From Thermoleophilia bacterium (GTDB lineage: Bacteria; Actinomycetota; Thermoleophilia; Gaiellales; Gaiellaceae), in the NCBI GenBank assembly GCA_016844515.1, contig JAERMP010000091.1:1-8250 (forward strand): DNA of 8,250 bases, written 5' to 3'. The notes under the pieces are model-generated. The model did not search any database. It was not told the origin of the DNA and was given only the letters and a program-made list of their open reading frames with translations. Below, one piece after another: positions 1 to 6,153 of this stretch. Numbering within the stretch: position 1 is the stretch's first letter; each line of letters starts with the position of its first letter. Both the position numbers and the translations under genes were made by a program.

Positions 1-1809
1 GTTCATCGCCGCCGTCACACTCACCAGCGTGTGCTTCTTTCGCCCTGCGACAGCCGACGTCAAGAGATCGACGCGGTGGACCGAGCCGTACGAGAAGTTC
101 GAGTCGGCAGCACCGACGTCGGCAGCGGGCTTGTTGTTCCAGTTCAGGATTACTCCCGACGGCGGGTTGATCCCACGCGCGTGTCCAGCGAACGGCAGGA
201 AACCGCGCCAGTCGTAGTCACCGGTGCCGAGCGTGGGCAACGCCGGGTCGGTTCCGGCCGCCCGCACCGGCAGCCGTCCGCTCGAGAAGAGCGCGATGTC
301 CCGGTCGTCCGCATAGAACCAGTTGAAGCTGAACTCGACCGCCCCCATTGTCTTCATGAACGACTGCGCCGAGGTCACGGCTCCGGTGTTGAGCTCGTGG
401 AACGCTCGCATGCTGAGGAGCTCGCGTCCCCTTGTCGATCGCTGGACGGAGATCGCGACGCGCTTCCCTCCCACCGTTGCGAACCCGATGACCGGGCCGT
501 GCGCAGTCTCGTAGTAGGCGACCGGTTGATCCGGCGAGCCTTGCGCCTTCAGCGTCCCGACGAAGAACCGACGCATCGGCTCACACTGGCCCCGGTACAG
601 GTAGTGGCGATCGTCGTCGCAGAGCGTCTCCACGAAGAGGTCGAGATTGTCCGCTTGCGACGAGGTCGCGCTCCACGCGAAGTCGGGGCCGCGCCCGACG
701 AGCACGAGCGGAATACCAGGGAACACGGCTCCGCGCACGGCGAAGCCGTCTCCCGAGAGCGCCATCTCGGCGAAGAACTCTGGAAAGAAGTAGCCGACCT
801 GGGGCCCGGCGACGAAGAGCGGGTGGCCCGTCTCCGAGCGCTTCGCCCCCACGAGGAGCGCGTTGGACGCGACCGCCGGAGCCTCGAGCGGCGCCCCCGT
901 GAAGCTTCCGTGGTCGAGCACCGCGCTCCCCGGAGAGGCCTCCAACGGAAGCTGCTGCGGAAACCGTCCCGGGAGGCTGACAGGTGCGTCCGGATCGTTG
1001 GCCTCGCGAAGGTCCGCGAAGACGCGGCGTGCGTCAGCCGCTCCGAGTCGCTCCTCGAGGGCGTCCAGGAACATCGCATTCTGAGCTTCCTGCCCGCCGT
1101 TCGTCCCGAACCGAGCCGCGATGAGCGCTGCCGAGGCGACGACGTCATTGGCTGTGAATGGCGTCGCCGGGATTCCCTTCGACCGGTAGTACCCGTTGAC
1201 TCCGGCCGCATATGCGTTGATGAGCGTGAGGACCTTGCGGCCGATCGCACCCTGGGAGCGCACCGCGTCGAGCTGGTTCGCGAGAAATGCCTCGGCCTCG
1301 GCGCTGGGGACGAAGCTCTTGCCCGAAAGAGCAAGCGCGATCGGGTCGAGGCCGGGAACGTCAAGCGCGGCGACTCGAGCCGGGCCGCGTATGAGCTGGA
1401 GCAGCAACCCTCGATCCGCGGCTGTAACCCAACCTGACCCGTAGGCCACGTCGGCCTCCGTCTTCCCGGTCACGTGCGCGACGCCGAAGCGATCGCGAAC
1501 GATCGTGAGTCCCGGTCGAGGACGCTCTCGCTTCTGCGCCTCGCCGGGCGCGAGACCGAGCGGTGCGGGCTTGAAGTACCGGCGGATGTCGCGAGCGCTG
1601 ACGCCACCCAAGAGCGGCGTGAGTGCGTCGTAGAGCTTCGCCTGGTCGTTCGTGTTGCGGTCGAAGGTGAGGCTCCCGTTCTCTCCCGGGGGCAAGATCG
1701 TCCACGCCGCTACCGCGTAGTCCACCTTCGGCGCAGCCTCGAGGGGGACCAGGACAAGCGCCAGCGCAGCGACCACGGTCGCAAGAAGCGCGGCGAGGGG
1801 CCGGTACAC
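1..1809 (-). CDS. Penicillin acylase-family Ntn hydrolase (3' end cut by window edge)
   Basis: Secreted amidohydrolase of the penicillin G acylase / acyl-homoserine-lactone acylase family. These enzymes are made as one precursor and cut themselves into alpha and beta chains, the new N-terminal serine being the nucleophile. From GTG 1809, 603 residues are present. Residues 1-25 form a signal peptide or anchor (MYRPLAALLATVVAALALVL). The alpha-chain signature RDRFGVAHVTGKTEADVAYG, followed by GWVTAADRGLLLQ, is clear. The self-cleavage site is A|SNALLVG, with Ser315 as nucleophile (codon 865-867). Beta-chain landmarks follow at family spacing: GPQVGYF (Gln near beta 23), WSATSS (near beta 66-70, oxyanion region) and NWNNKP (near beta 242, catalytic Asn). 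The catalytic set looks intact. The substrate cannot be read from sequence. GTG 1833 is an alternative start adding eight residues; I prefer 1809 because TAGGCT lies 7 nt upstream and the signal peptide then starts cleanly. The C-terminal part lies beyond base 1. Confidence 0.93.
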   Translation of the reverse strand, partial: MYRPLAALLATVVAALALVLVPLEAAPKVDYAVAAWTILPPGENGSLTFDRNTNDQAKLYDALTPLLGGVSARDIRRYFKPAPLGLAPGEAQKRERPRPGLTIVRDRFGVAHVTGKTEADVAYGSGWVTAADRGLLLQLIRGPARVAALDVPGLDPIALALSGKSFVPSAEAEAFLANQLDAVRSQGAIGRKVLTLINAYAAGVNGYYRSKGIPATPFTANDVVASAALIAARFGTNGGQEAQNAMFLDALEERLGAADARRVFADLREANDPDAPVSLPGRFPQQLPLEASPGSAVLDHGSFTGAPLEAPAVASNALLVGAKRSETGHPLFVAGPQVGYFFPEFFAEMALSGDGFAVRGAVFPGIPLVLVGRGPDFAWSATSSQADNLDLFVETLCDDDRHYLYRGQCEPMRRFFVGTLKAQGSPDQPVAYYETAHGPVIGFATVGGKRVAISVQRSTRGRELLSMRAFHELNTGAVTSAQSFMKTMGAVEFSFNWFYADDRDIALFSSGRLPVRAAGTDPALPTLGTGDYDWRGFLPFAGHARGINPPSGVILNWNNKPAADVGAADSNFSYGSVHRVDLLTSAVAGRKKHTLVSVTAAMN

Positions 1810-1851
1810 GCGCGAGAGCCTACCTGCGCCCACGGAATACAGTCCGTCCTC
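1810..1851. promoter_or_regulatory. Divergent intergenic region with two overlapping leaderless-type promoters
   Basis: Only 42 bp separate the two divergent GTG starts (1809 on minus, 1852 on plus). On the plus strand TACAGT (1838-1843) fits the TANNNT -10 consensus and ends 8 nt before GTG 1852. On the minus strand TAGGCT (1822-1817) ends 7 nt before GTG 1809. Neither side has a convincing -35 hexamer, and the plus gene has no Shine-Dalgarno. A small dyad, ACGGA-N6-TCCGT (1832-1847), lies across the plus -10 box and could be an operator or chance. Leaderless transcription at both starts is my inference; for the minus gene AGGTAGG (1824-1818) could instead serve as a ribosome site. Confidence 0.4.
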
Positions 1852-2487
1852 GTGGATGCCCTCCTCGCGCTTGCCGCCGCGCTCATCTCCCTGCGCCTCT
1901 CGGGCGATCTCCTACGCCGGTTTCGGGATCGGCGCGCGCCCGAGCTCGCCGCGTGGGCCGCCGCACTCGCCGCCTATGCGATGGCAGCGGGGGCGCTCGC
2001 CTGGGGTGCGGCGGCGGGTTGGAGCGACGCTGCGTTTCGGGTCTACTACCTCGGCGGCGGACTGCTCACGGCCGCGCTCCTCGGCGCAGGATCGCTCCTG
2101 CTCGTGGGCCGGCGCTGGATCGCTCCCGTGGCCCTCGTGTACGCCGGCGTTGCGGCAGGAATCGTGCTCGCGGTGCCCCTGCACGGGAACATCTCCGGGA
2201 CTGCGATCCCGGAAGCACAGGACATCCTCGAGCTCTGGCCGGCACGGATTGCGGCGATCGCCGGGAACTCGCTCGGGACGCTGGCCGTGGTCGTAGTCGC
2301 ACTCGCCACCTTCCGCGCACGCCCACTCGGAAACGCTCTTATCCTCGCCGGTGCCGGCGTCGCCGCGGTCGGCAGCGGACTGGCCGGGCTCGGGGTCGGA
2401 GCGCTCGCACCCGCGGTCGCAGTCGCTGCAATCCTGCTCTACGCGGGTTTCGTCGCGCCTACGAACGCCTCGGCACGTCGTCGTTGA
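1852..2487 (+). CDS. Seven-helix integral membrane protein of unknown function
   Basis: A 211-residue, very hydrophobic protein I cannot assign to a named family. Seven membrane segments can be drawn, roughly at residues 2-17, 33-54, 66-86, 90-109, 133-154, 161-181 and 184-202. Positive clusters lie after helix 1 (LLRRFRDRR), after helix 3 (GRR) and at the C-terminus (ARRR). The one longer loop, residues 110-130, holds His111 and the acidic stretch EAQDILE. No enzymatic motif is visible. The GTG start is chosen because reading begins directly with a membrane helix; the frame runs open upstream, but that part is antisense to the acylase gene. There is no Shine-Dalgarno, and a TACAGT box 8 nt upstream suggests a leaderless message. 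The gene is divergent from the acylase, and its last 29 bp overlap the 3' end of the small gene on the other strand. Confidence 0.8.
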   Translation: MDALLALAAALISLRLSGDLLRRFRDRRAPELAAWAAALAAYAMAAGALAWGAAAGWSDAAFRVYYLGGGLLTAALLGAGSLLLVGRRWIAPVALVYAGVAAGIVLAVPLHGNISGTAIPEAQDILELWPARIAAIAGNSLGTLAVVVVALATFRARPLGNALILAGAGVAAVGSGLAGLGVGALAPAVAVAAILLYAGFVAPTNASARRR

Positions 2488-2635
2488 CGCGGTCGTGCTC
2501 CTCGTGTGAAGCCTTCCGCTCCCGGAGCCAGACGGCAACGAGGAGCGCGACCACCGCGAGCACCACCAGCGACTCCACGATCGCCCCGGCGACGCCCCCG
2601 TGAGCGACAAGAGGCTTGATGTGGGTTAGCAGCAC
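2459..2635 (-). CDS. Small single-helix membrane protein (58 aa) with His-rich ends
   Basis: A short reading frame giving 58 residues from GTG 2635. The N-terminal part, LLTHIKPLVAHGG, carries two histidines; one clear membrane helix (about residues 18-37, IVESLVVLAVVALLVAVW) follows; then a charged tail LRERKASHEEHDR with two more histidines. Glu21 sits at the edge of the helix. The helix-then-basic-RER topology suggests N-terminus outside and tail inside. It lies 138 bp downstream of the polytopic gene on the same strand and may be the last gene of that unit. No Shine-Dalgarno precedes GTG 2635; the frame stays open to GTG 2764, but the extra residues are low-complexity and fall in the palindrome, so the shorter form is preferred. 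Its 5' end lies inside one arm of the 166-bp palindrome, and its 3' end overlaps the convergent gene. Function unknown. Confidence 0.6.
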   Translation of the reverse strand: MLLTHIKPLVAHGGVAGAIVESLVVLAVVALLVAVWLRERKASHEEHDRVNDDVPRRS

Positions 2636-2775
2636 GTCCGGCTGGGGGCCTGCGCACGGCACATCGCGGCCGTCTCGATCGGCACCAAGGCTGCCAGCCT
2701 TGGCACCGCCCGATCCGACCACGCTGCTTGGCGCAGACCCTTCCCGAACGCACCCCTGACCCACATCAAGCCTCT
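2610..2775. repeat. 166-bp imperfect palindrome with perfect 17-bp terminal inverted repeats
   Basis: AGAGGCTTGATGTGGGT at 2610-2626 recurs exactly as its reverse complement at 2759-2775. Inside, an almost co-centred hairpin has CCAAGGCT (2685-2692) pairing with AGCCTTGG (2696-2703) across a 3-nt loop. Between these ends the arms can still be aligned with a few gaps; for example CTGCGC occurs in both at similar distance from the ends. The element fills the gap between the polytopic gene (whose TAG stop overlaps the outer end) and the small membrane gene (whose start codon lies 7 nt inside the other arm). No target-site duplication is evident in the flanks. It could be a MITE-like or palindromic intergenic element, a regulatory hairpin in the transcript, or a fold-back artefact of cloning or assembly, though the degenerate middle argues against the last. 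Confidence 0.75.
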
Positions 2776-4135
2776 AGCCCCGTGTAAGGATCCACATCCC
2801 TCCGAGGGTGTAGAGCACCATGAGCGCGAGCATCGGAATCTGGGCCAGGAACGCTGCGAGGCGATCCTCGAAGACGGCCACGGCTCGATCGTGGGCCACC
2901 GCCAGCCCGACCACGTGCCCGAGGACGAGCGAGACGGTCTGCACATACCACACGGTTCGGGGCGAGACGATCGCGAGATCAGGTGCGAAGTCGACCGTCC
3001 CAAACAGATCCCATCCTCTCCCGAACGGATCCGAGACGAGCGCGATGATGAACTGCCCCTGGATCACGAACAGCGAGAAGTAGTGGGCGAGGAGGTACGC
3101 CGCCGCGATCGGGACGAGCGGCAGGATGAAATCGGGAACGAGAGAACGGTTCAAACGGGCGAGCGCCCGGGCCGCCCACACGGCGGCTGAGTACGTGACG
3201 AGAACCGTTGCGACGATCGTCGCGAGGCCGATGACGTTCACGACCGTCGTGGCGAGATCGACCACCCGCAGCGACGAGCCGGCGAGATCCGCCTGGATGT
3301 TGCCCAGCAAGTTTTGCCAGGAGCTTGTCCGGCTCCAGCCGTCGAAGCCGGTCGAGCCGAGGATCACGGCGACGAAGACGAGCGTGCCAGGTACGCGCTC
3401 GTCGCCGCCGAGCCCCGTGAACGGCCAACGAACGACGACCCTCCGGTCTCGGACAGCGAATGGCGCGATCCGAGCCAGCAATCCGAACGCCACCGCGAAG
3501 CCCTCGCCGTACCGCGTCCATGCATCGCGCCCGTACACCGCCATCCCTGCGAGCGCCCAGTACGAGTAGAGCGCGATCGCGATCCCGAGCGTCCTTGGAA
3601 ACTCCGGCCTCGGATGGGCGAGCTCGAGAGCTACAAACGCGAACAGCGCCCCCGCTGCCGGGTATCGGCCCCAGCGCCCTGACCATTCGAGGACGGGCCG
3701 TGCTTCGCGTCCACCTCGCTCGAGCACCCACACGGTCGCGTCCGCGATCGCTCGCCACGGGCTGAGGACGCTCCAGACGTTGCCGAGCGTCACCGACAGA
3801 AGCGGAATCCCGAGCCAGAAGATGACGTAGACGAACGTCGGCGCGAAGTTGAGCAACGCGGTGGTCGTGCCGAAGAGCGCGGTGGCGGTTGCGAGGGCGA
3901 GAAGTGCGACCGAGATCACCTGCAGCACGATGCGCACCGCCTGCGAGAGCAGCACAGTGCTCAGCGCACGAGGCAGGAACCTCCCGCCTGCGTGGTGCTC
4001 GAGCAGCGGCTTGCGCCACAGAGCAGCGAGCAGGACAAACGAGACCACGAGGACGACGAACGCCCCGACGAAGAAGAACGCCGCAGGTACGGGGAGGTCG
4101 CGAACCCCGCCGATTCCGTGAGCGAGCGGGGTCAC
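2774..4135 (-). CDS. Large polytopic membrane protein, resembles proteins annotated 'fenitrothion hydrolase' (FedB-like)
   Basis: A 453-residue membrane protein with about eleven hydrophobic segments: near residues 19-40, 58-88, 95-122, one near 155-170, then TLGIAIALYSYWALAGMAVYG, and five or six more to the C-terminal LAQIPMLALMVLYTLGGMWIL. The N-terminal AHGIGGVRDLPVP and the layout recall actinobacterial proteins that databases call fenitrothion hydrolase. That match is from memory, and the enzyme name should not be taken as function. Histidines at membrane edges (AHG near residue 6, LEHHAGG near 47, LLAHYFSLF, LGHVVGLAVAHDRAV) could bind metal or haem, but nothing proves it. The GTG start overlaps the stop of the upstream lipoprotein gene in GTGA (4132-4135), so translation is probably coupled; there is no separate Shine-Dalgarno. 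The TAG stop overlaps the end of the 166-bp palindrome. Confidence 0.88.
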   Translation of the reverse strand: MTPLAHGIGGVRDLPVPAAFFFVGAFVVLVVSFVLLAALWRKPLLEHHAGGRFLPRALSTVLLSQAVRIVLQVISVALLALATATALFGTTTALLNFAPTFVYVIFWLGIPLLSVTLGNVWSVLSPWRAIADATVWVLERGGREARPVLEWSGRWGRYPAAGALFAFVALELAHPRPEFPRTLGIAIALYSYWALAGMAVYGRDAWTRYGEGFAVAFGLLARIAPFAVRDRRVVVRWPFTGLGGDERVPGTLVFVAVILGSTGFDGWSRTSSWQNLLGNIQADLAGSSLRVVDLATTVVNVIGLATIVATVLVTYSAAVWAARALARLNRSLVPDFILPLVPIAAAYLLAHYFSLFVIQGQFIIALVSDPFGRGWDLFGTVDFAPDLAIVSPRTVWYVQTVSLVLGHVVGLAVAHDRAVAVFEDRLAAFLAQIPMLALMVLYTLGGMWILTRG

Positions 4136-4581
4136 GGCTGGACGGTCAGGTCTGCGATCTGGGCGCCACGCTCCTCGATCTCGACCTCGAATCGCCCCGG
4201 AAGCGTGGCCGTGAAGGTGATTCGAGCCGTGCCGCCGGCGGCTACGTCACGCGAGATGTCGTAGCCGTGCAGATGGATCTCGTCCGCAACGTCGGACTGG
4301 ACGACGAGCAGGACGAGGTCACCCTTGTCGACGGTCTGGCGCACGATCCCGCCTTTGGGTGCGCCGTTCTCGATCACGATGCGAACGACGGTCGGCTTCT
4401 CCAGCTCCGTCGTCACCGTCATCGTGCTGGTCGTCTCGGTGGTCGTGGTCGACGTCGTCTCGGTCTCAGTCGTCTCGGCGGCGTCTCCGTCGTCGCCTCC
4501 CCCGCACGACGCGAGCCCGAACCCGCCGACGAAGAGCGCGATCGCCGTCAGGAGAACCATCGCGCGCCGGCTCGTAAGCAC
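4132..4581 (-). CDS. Cupredoxin-like lipoprotein
   Basis: A 149-residue exported lipoprotein. The n-region MLTSRR and hydrophobic stretch (8-22) lead to a lipobox LASC with Cys26 as the lipidated residue, then GGGDDGD. Residues 35-60 are a Thr/Glu-rich flexible linker (TTETETTSTTTTETTST). Residues 63-149 look like a single cupredoxin-type beta sandwich: VVRIVIENGAPKGG, then GDLVLLVVQSDVADEIHLHGYDI, and a closing strand pair RITFTATLPGRFEVEIEE. His103/His105 in HLHGY match the first copper-ligand position of such domains, but the later Cys-His-Met ligand loop is missing, as the chain ends ERGAQIADLTVQP. It may be a structural or binding domain rather than an electron carrier. GTG 4581 is preferred over ATG 4560 because it keeps the RR n-region and lies 6 nt after a TAGTCT box. 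First gene of a coupled unit with the polytopic protein. Confidence 0.87.
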   Translation of the reverse strand: MLTSRRAMVLLTAIALFVGGFGLASCGGGDDGDAAETTETETTSTTTTETTSTMTVTTELEKPTVVRIVIENGAPKGGIVRQTVDKGDLVLLVVQSDVADEIHLHGYDISRDVAAGGTARITFTATLPGRFEVEIEERGAQIADLTVQP

Positions 4582-4587
4582 GGGCGC

Positions 4588-4593
4588 AGACTA
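4588..4593 (-). promoter_or_regulatory. Putative -10 box of a leaderless promoter for the lipoprotein operon
   Basis: On the minus strand TAGTCT fits TANNNT and ends 6 nt before GTG 4581, the spacing expected if transcription starts at the start codon itself. There is no Shine-Dalgarno before this GTG. No convincing -35 element was found. Inference from spacing and consensus only. Confidence 0.4.
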
Positions 4594-4597
4594 GCCG

Positions 4598-4717
4598 GGC
4601 GCCCCAACGCCGAGTGTTCCTAACTGTCGCGAAGCGCTCGGCGATGACGCCGCCGACGAGGCCCCCGAAAGCGAGCGCGACCGCAATGGCGCCGCCCACG
4701 AGGAATGCCTGCCTGCG
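4598..4717 (-). pseudogene. Possible remnant of a short exported or membrane protein
   Basis: Directly after an in-frame TGA (4720-4718) the minus strand reads RRQAFLVGGAIAVALAFGGL then VGGVIAERFATVR: a twin-arginine-like RRxxFL followed by a good hydrophobic helix and a charged end. No start codon lies before the helix in this frame; GTG 4699 would start inside it. In another frame GTG 4725 (GTGACGCAG) lies a few bases upstream, so a small frame-changing loss could have separated a start from the helix. The frame stays open into the lipoprotein gene, where it becomes arginine-rich shadow sequence. It may be a decayed N-terminus, a tiny unannotated membrane peptide from GTG 4699, or chance in GC-rich DNA. 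Confidence 0.22.
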
Positions 4718-4726
4718 TCACACTCT

Positions 4727-4746
4727 TAGCTCGGGCTCCCGAGCTA
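4727..4746. repeat. Perfect 9-bp dyad between two operons
   Basis: TAGCTCGGG, two bases CT, then CCCGAGCTA. It lies 39 bp downstream of the TPR stop and 146 bp upstream of the lipoprotein start. No T-run follows on either strand, so a classical intrinsic terminator is not supported. The 2-nt centre makes a protein-binding operator at least as likely as an RNA hairpin (which would need to open one or two central pairs). The remaining bases from 4582 to 4785 hold only the -10 box and the remnant described separately. Confidence 0.45.
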
Positions 4747-4785
4747 CGGGAAGCCAGTACCAGCGCTCAGAGACACGTTGGTCCG

Positions 4786-6129
4786 TCACGTCAACTCGTC
4801 CAGGACGGCCCGGGCGACGGGTGCCTGCAGGGGATCGAAGCGCGCGTTTAGGCGCAGGGCGTCGGAGAGGAGACGCCGCGCCTCGGCGCCTTGGCCCCGC
4901 GCTCTGGCAATCATGCCAGCGTGGTAGTAGAGCTTGGGATCGCGCGTGCCCAGCGAGAGCGCCCGTTCGATGAGCCGTTGCGCTTGGTCGTGCATCCCGT
5001 TCTTGTGGGACGCCCAGGCGGCAGCGTCGTAGCCGTAGACGTCCTTTCGCACTCGGAGCTCAGCGAGCGCGAGCCGGCGGGCCTCGCCCAAGCGGAGGTC
5101 GTGATCGGCGTAGAAATTCGCGAGTTGGCGGTTGTAGACCTGACGGTTGATCTTGGCGAGCTTCGCGATGAGCTCAACCGTCTCGTACTGCTCGCGGGCC
5201 TTGTTCATCCTCCCGGTCGCAGCGTAGACGTCACCGAGAGCGGCCAAAAGGTCGGGCTGCGGGACGATCTCGGTCGCGCGCAGATAGAGGTTGATCGCCG
5301 CCTCGTGATCGCCCTGGGCGGCCTTGGCTTTGGCCAGCCCGCCGAGGGCCAGGGGATAGTCGTCGAAGAGGCGGAGCGCCGAGCGGTAGTGCGACTCGGC
5401 CAAATCGATCCGCCCGGCCCTGAAGGACAGCTCGCCGATCTGATACGTGTACCAAGCAAGGCTCTCGCCGTAGTCGCCCGACTCCTGCGCAAGCTTGGCA
5501 GCCCGGGCCATGAGTGTGAGCGCCTGGTCCGTGTCGCCATGAAGATCCGCCAGGAGCGCGAGGCGGCTGTATGCGGCCGCGGTGGCTGCGAAAGCGAGAA
5601 GTCTGTTGTACGCGGCTCGTGCTCGCGCGTACCGCCCGAGCGCCAGATTCGCGTCACCGAGAGTCACAAGCGCTTGCAGGCCGCGAGGGTCGTCGACGAG
5701 CGGCCGTGCGACGGCGAGTGCCCCGCCGAACTGATGTAGCGAGAAGAGCACGGTCGACAGCGACGCTTCCGCCTGAACGTACTCGTGATTCACGCGGAGC
5801 GCCCGACGGAGCGCCTCCTCCGCCCGCAGGTAGTAGCCGATATCACTCGTCTCGCGCGCCTTCCGGGCGAACGCCTGGCCGAGGTAGGTCAGGTCGATGT
5901 AGGCGCTCGCGTGGCCGGCGACGCGCTTCGACCAGAAGGCGATCTGCACGTCGGCGTCGGGCACGTCGGATCGGGAGACTGCCGTGAAGTCGTCGTTCGC
6001 GGCGAGAGGTCGCGGCTCGACTGCGGCTCCGGTTCGGCTCGAGGCGACCAGGTAGGCAACGCCGTACGCGAGCCCGACGAACCCGACGGCGATGGCGGCG
6101 AGGAGAGAGAGGAGCCTGAGCTTGGTCAT
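4786..6129 (-). CDS. Membrane-anchored tetratricopeptide repeat protein
   Basis: A 447-residue protein starting at ATG 6129. Residues 1-30 (MTKLRLLSLLAAIAVGFVGL and on to VAYLVAS) form an uncleaved signal anchor, placing the rest outside the membrane. After a linker of about 40 residues, TPR helices run to the C-terminus. Recognisable units include YYLRAEEALRRALRVNHEY, ALVTLGDANLALGRYARARA, YQIGELSFRAGRIDLAESHY, ALGGLAKAKAAQGDHEAAIN, LLAALGDVYAATGRMNKARE and MIARARGQGAEARRLLSDAL, about eight or nine repeats in all. Such repeats bind protein partners; there is no catalytic domain. It follows the DUF4331 gene by 80 bp on the same strand with a strong hairpin in the gap, so co-transcription is likely. 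An in-frame upstream extension to 6270 exists but runs into the DUF4331 gene and lacks a signal sequence, so it is rejected. The ribosome site (GAGAT) is weak. Exact partner unknown. Confidence 0.9.
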   Translation of the reverse strand: MTKLRLLSLLAAIAVGFVGLAYGVAYLVASSRTGAAVEPRPLAANDDFTAVSRSDVPDADVQIAFWSKRVAGHASAYIDLTYLGQAFARKARETSDIGYYLRAEEALRRALRVNHEYVQAEASLSTVLFSLHQFGGALAVARPLVDDPRGLQALVTLGDANLALGRYARARAAYNRLLAFAATAAAYSRLALLADLHGDTDQALTLMARAAKLAQESGDYGESLAWYTYQIGELSFRAGRIDLAESHYRSALRLFDDYPLALGGLAKAKAAQGDHEAAINLYLRATEIVPQPDLLAALGDVYAATGRMNKAREQYETVELIAKLAKINRQVYNRQLANFYADHDLRLGEARRLALAELRVRKDVYGYDAAAWASHKNGMHDQAQRLIERALSLGTRDPKLYYHAGMIARARGQGAEARRLLSDALRLNARFDPLQAPVARAVLDELT

Positions 6130-6153
6130 GTTGGATCTCGTGATGAACCTGTT

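Noticed and set aside
549..1364. Minus-strand open frame (271 residues) inside the acylase gene
   Set aside because: Ser/Arg-rich off-frame reading; the acylase frame on the same strand carries the family motifs.
31..1437. Long plus-strand open frame (468 residues) over the acylase gene
   Set aside because: It is exactly antisense to the acylase codons, Arg/Glu/Val-rich with no domain or ribosome site, as expected in GC-rich coding DNA.
1474..1851. Upstream extension of the seven-helix protein
   Set aside because: The extension is antisense to the acylase and strongly charged; the membrane protein begins at GTG 1852.
2605..2780. Insertion sequence or target-site duplication around the 166-bp palindrome
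   Set aside because: No transposase frame inside and no direct repeat in the bases flanking 2610 and 2775.
4436..4482. Low-complexity repeat in the lipoprotein gene (Thr/Glu codons)
   Set aside because: Explained by the flexible linker after the lipobox; not a separate DNA repeat.
4720..4785. Intrinsic terminator after the TPR gene
   Set aside because: The dyad at 4727-4746 is not followed by a T-run on the transcribed strand.
4891..5739. Plus-strand open frame (282 residues) antisense to the TPR gene
   Set aside because: Mirror of the TPR codons; no signal, helices or motifs of its own.
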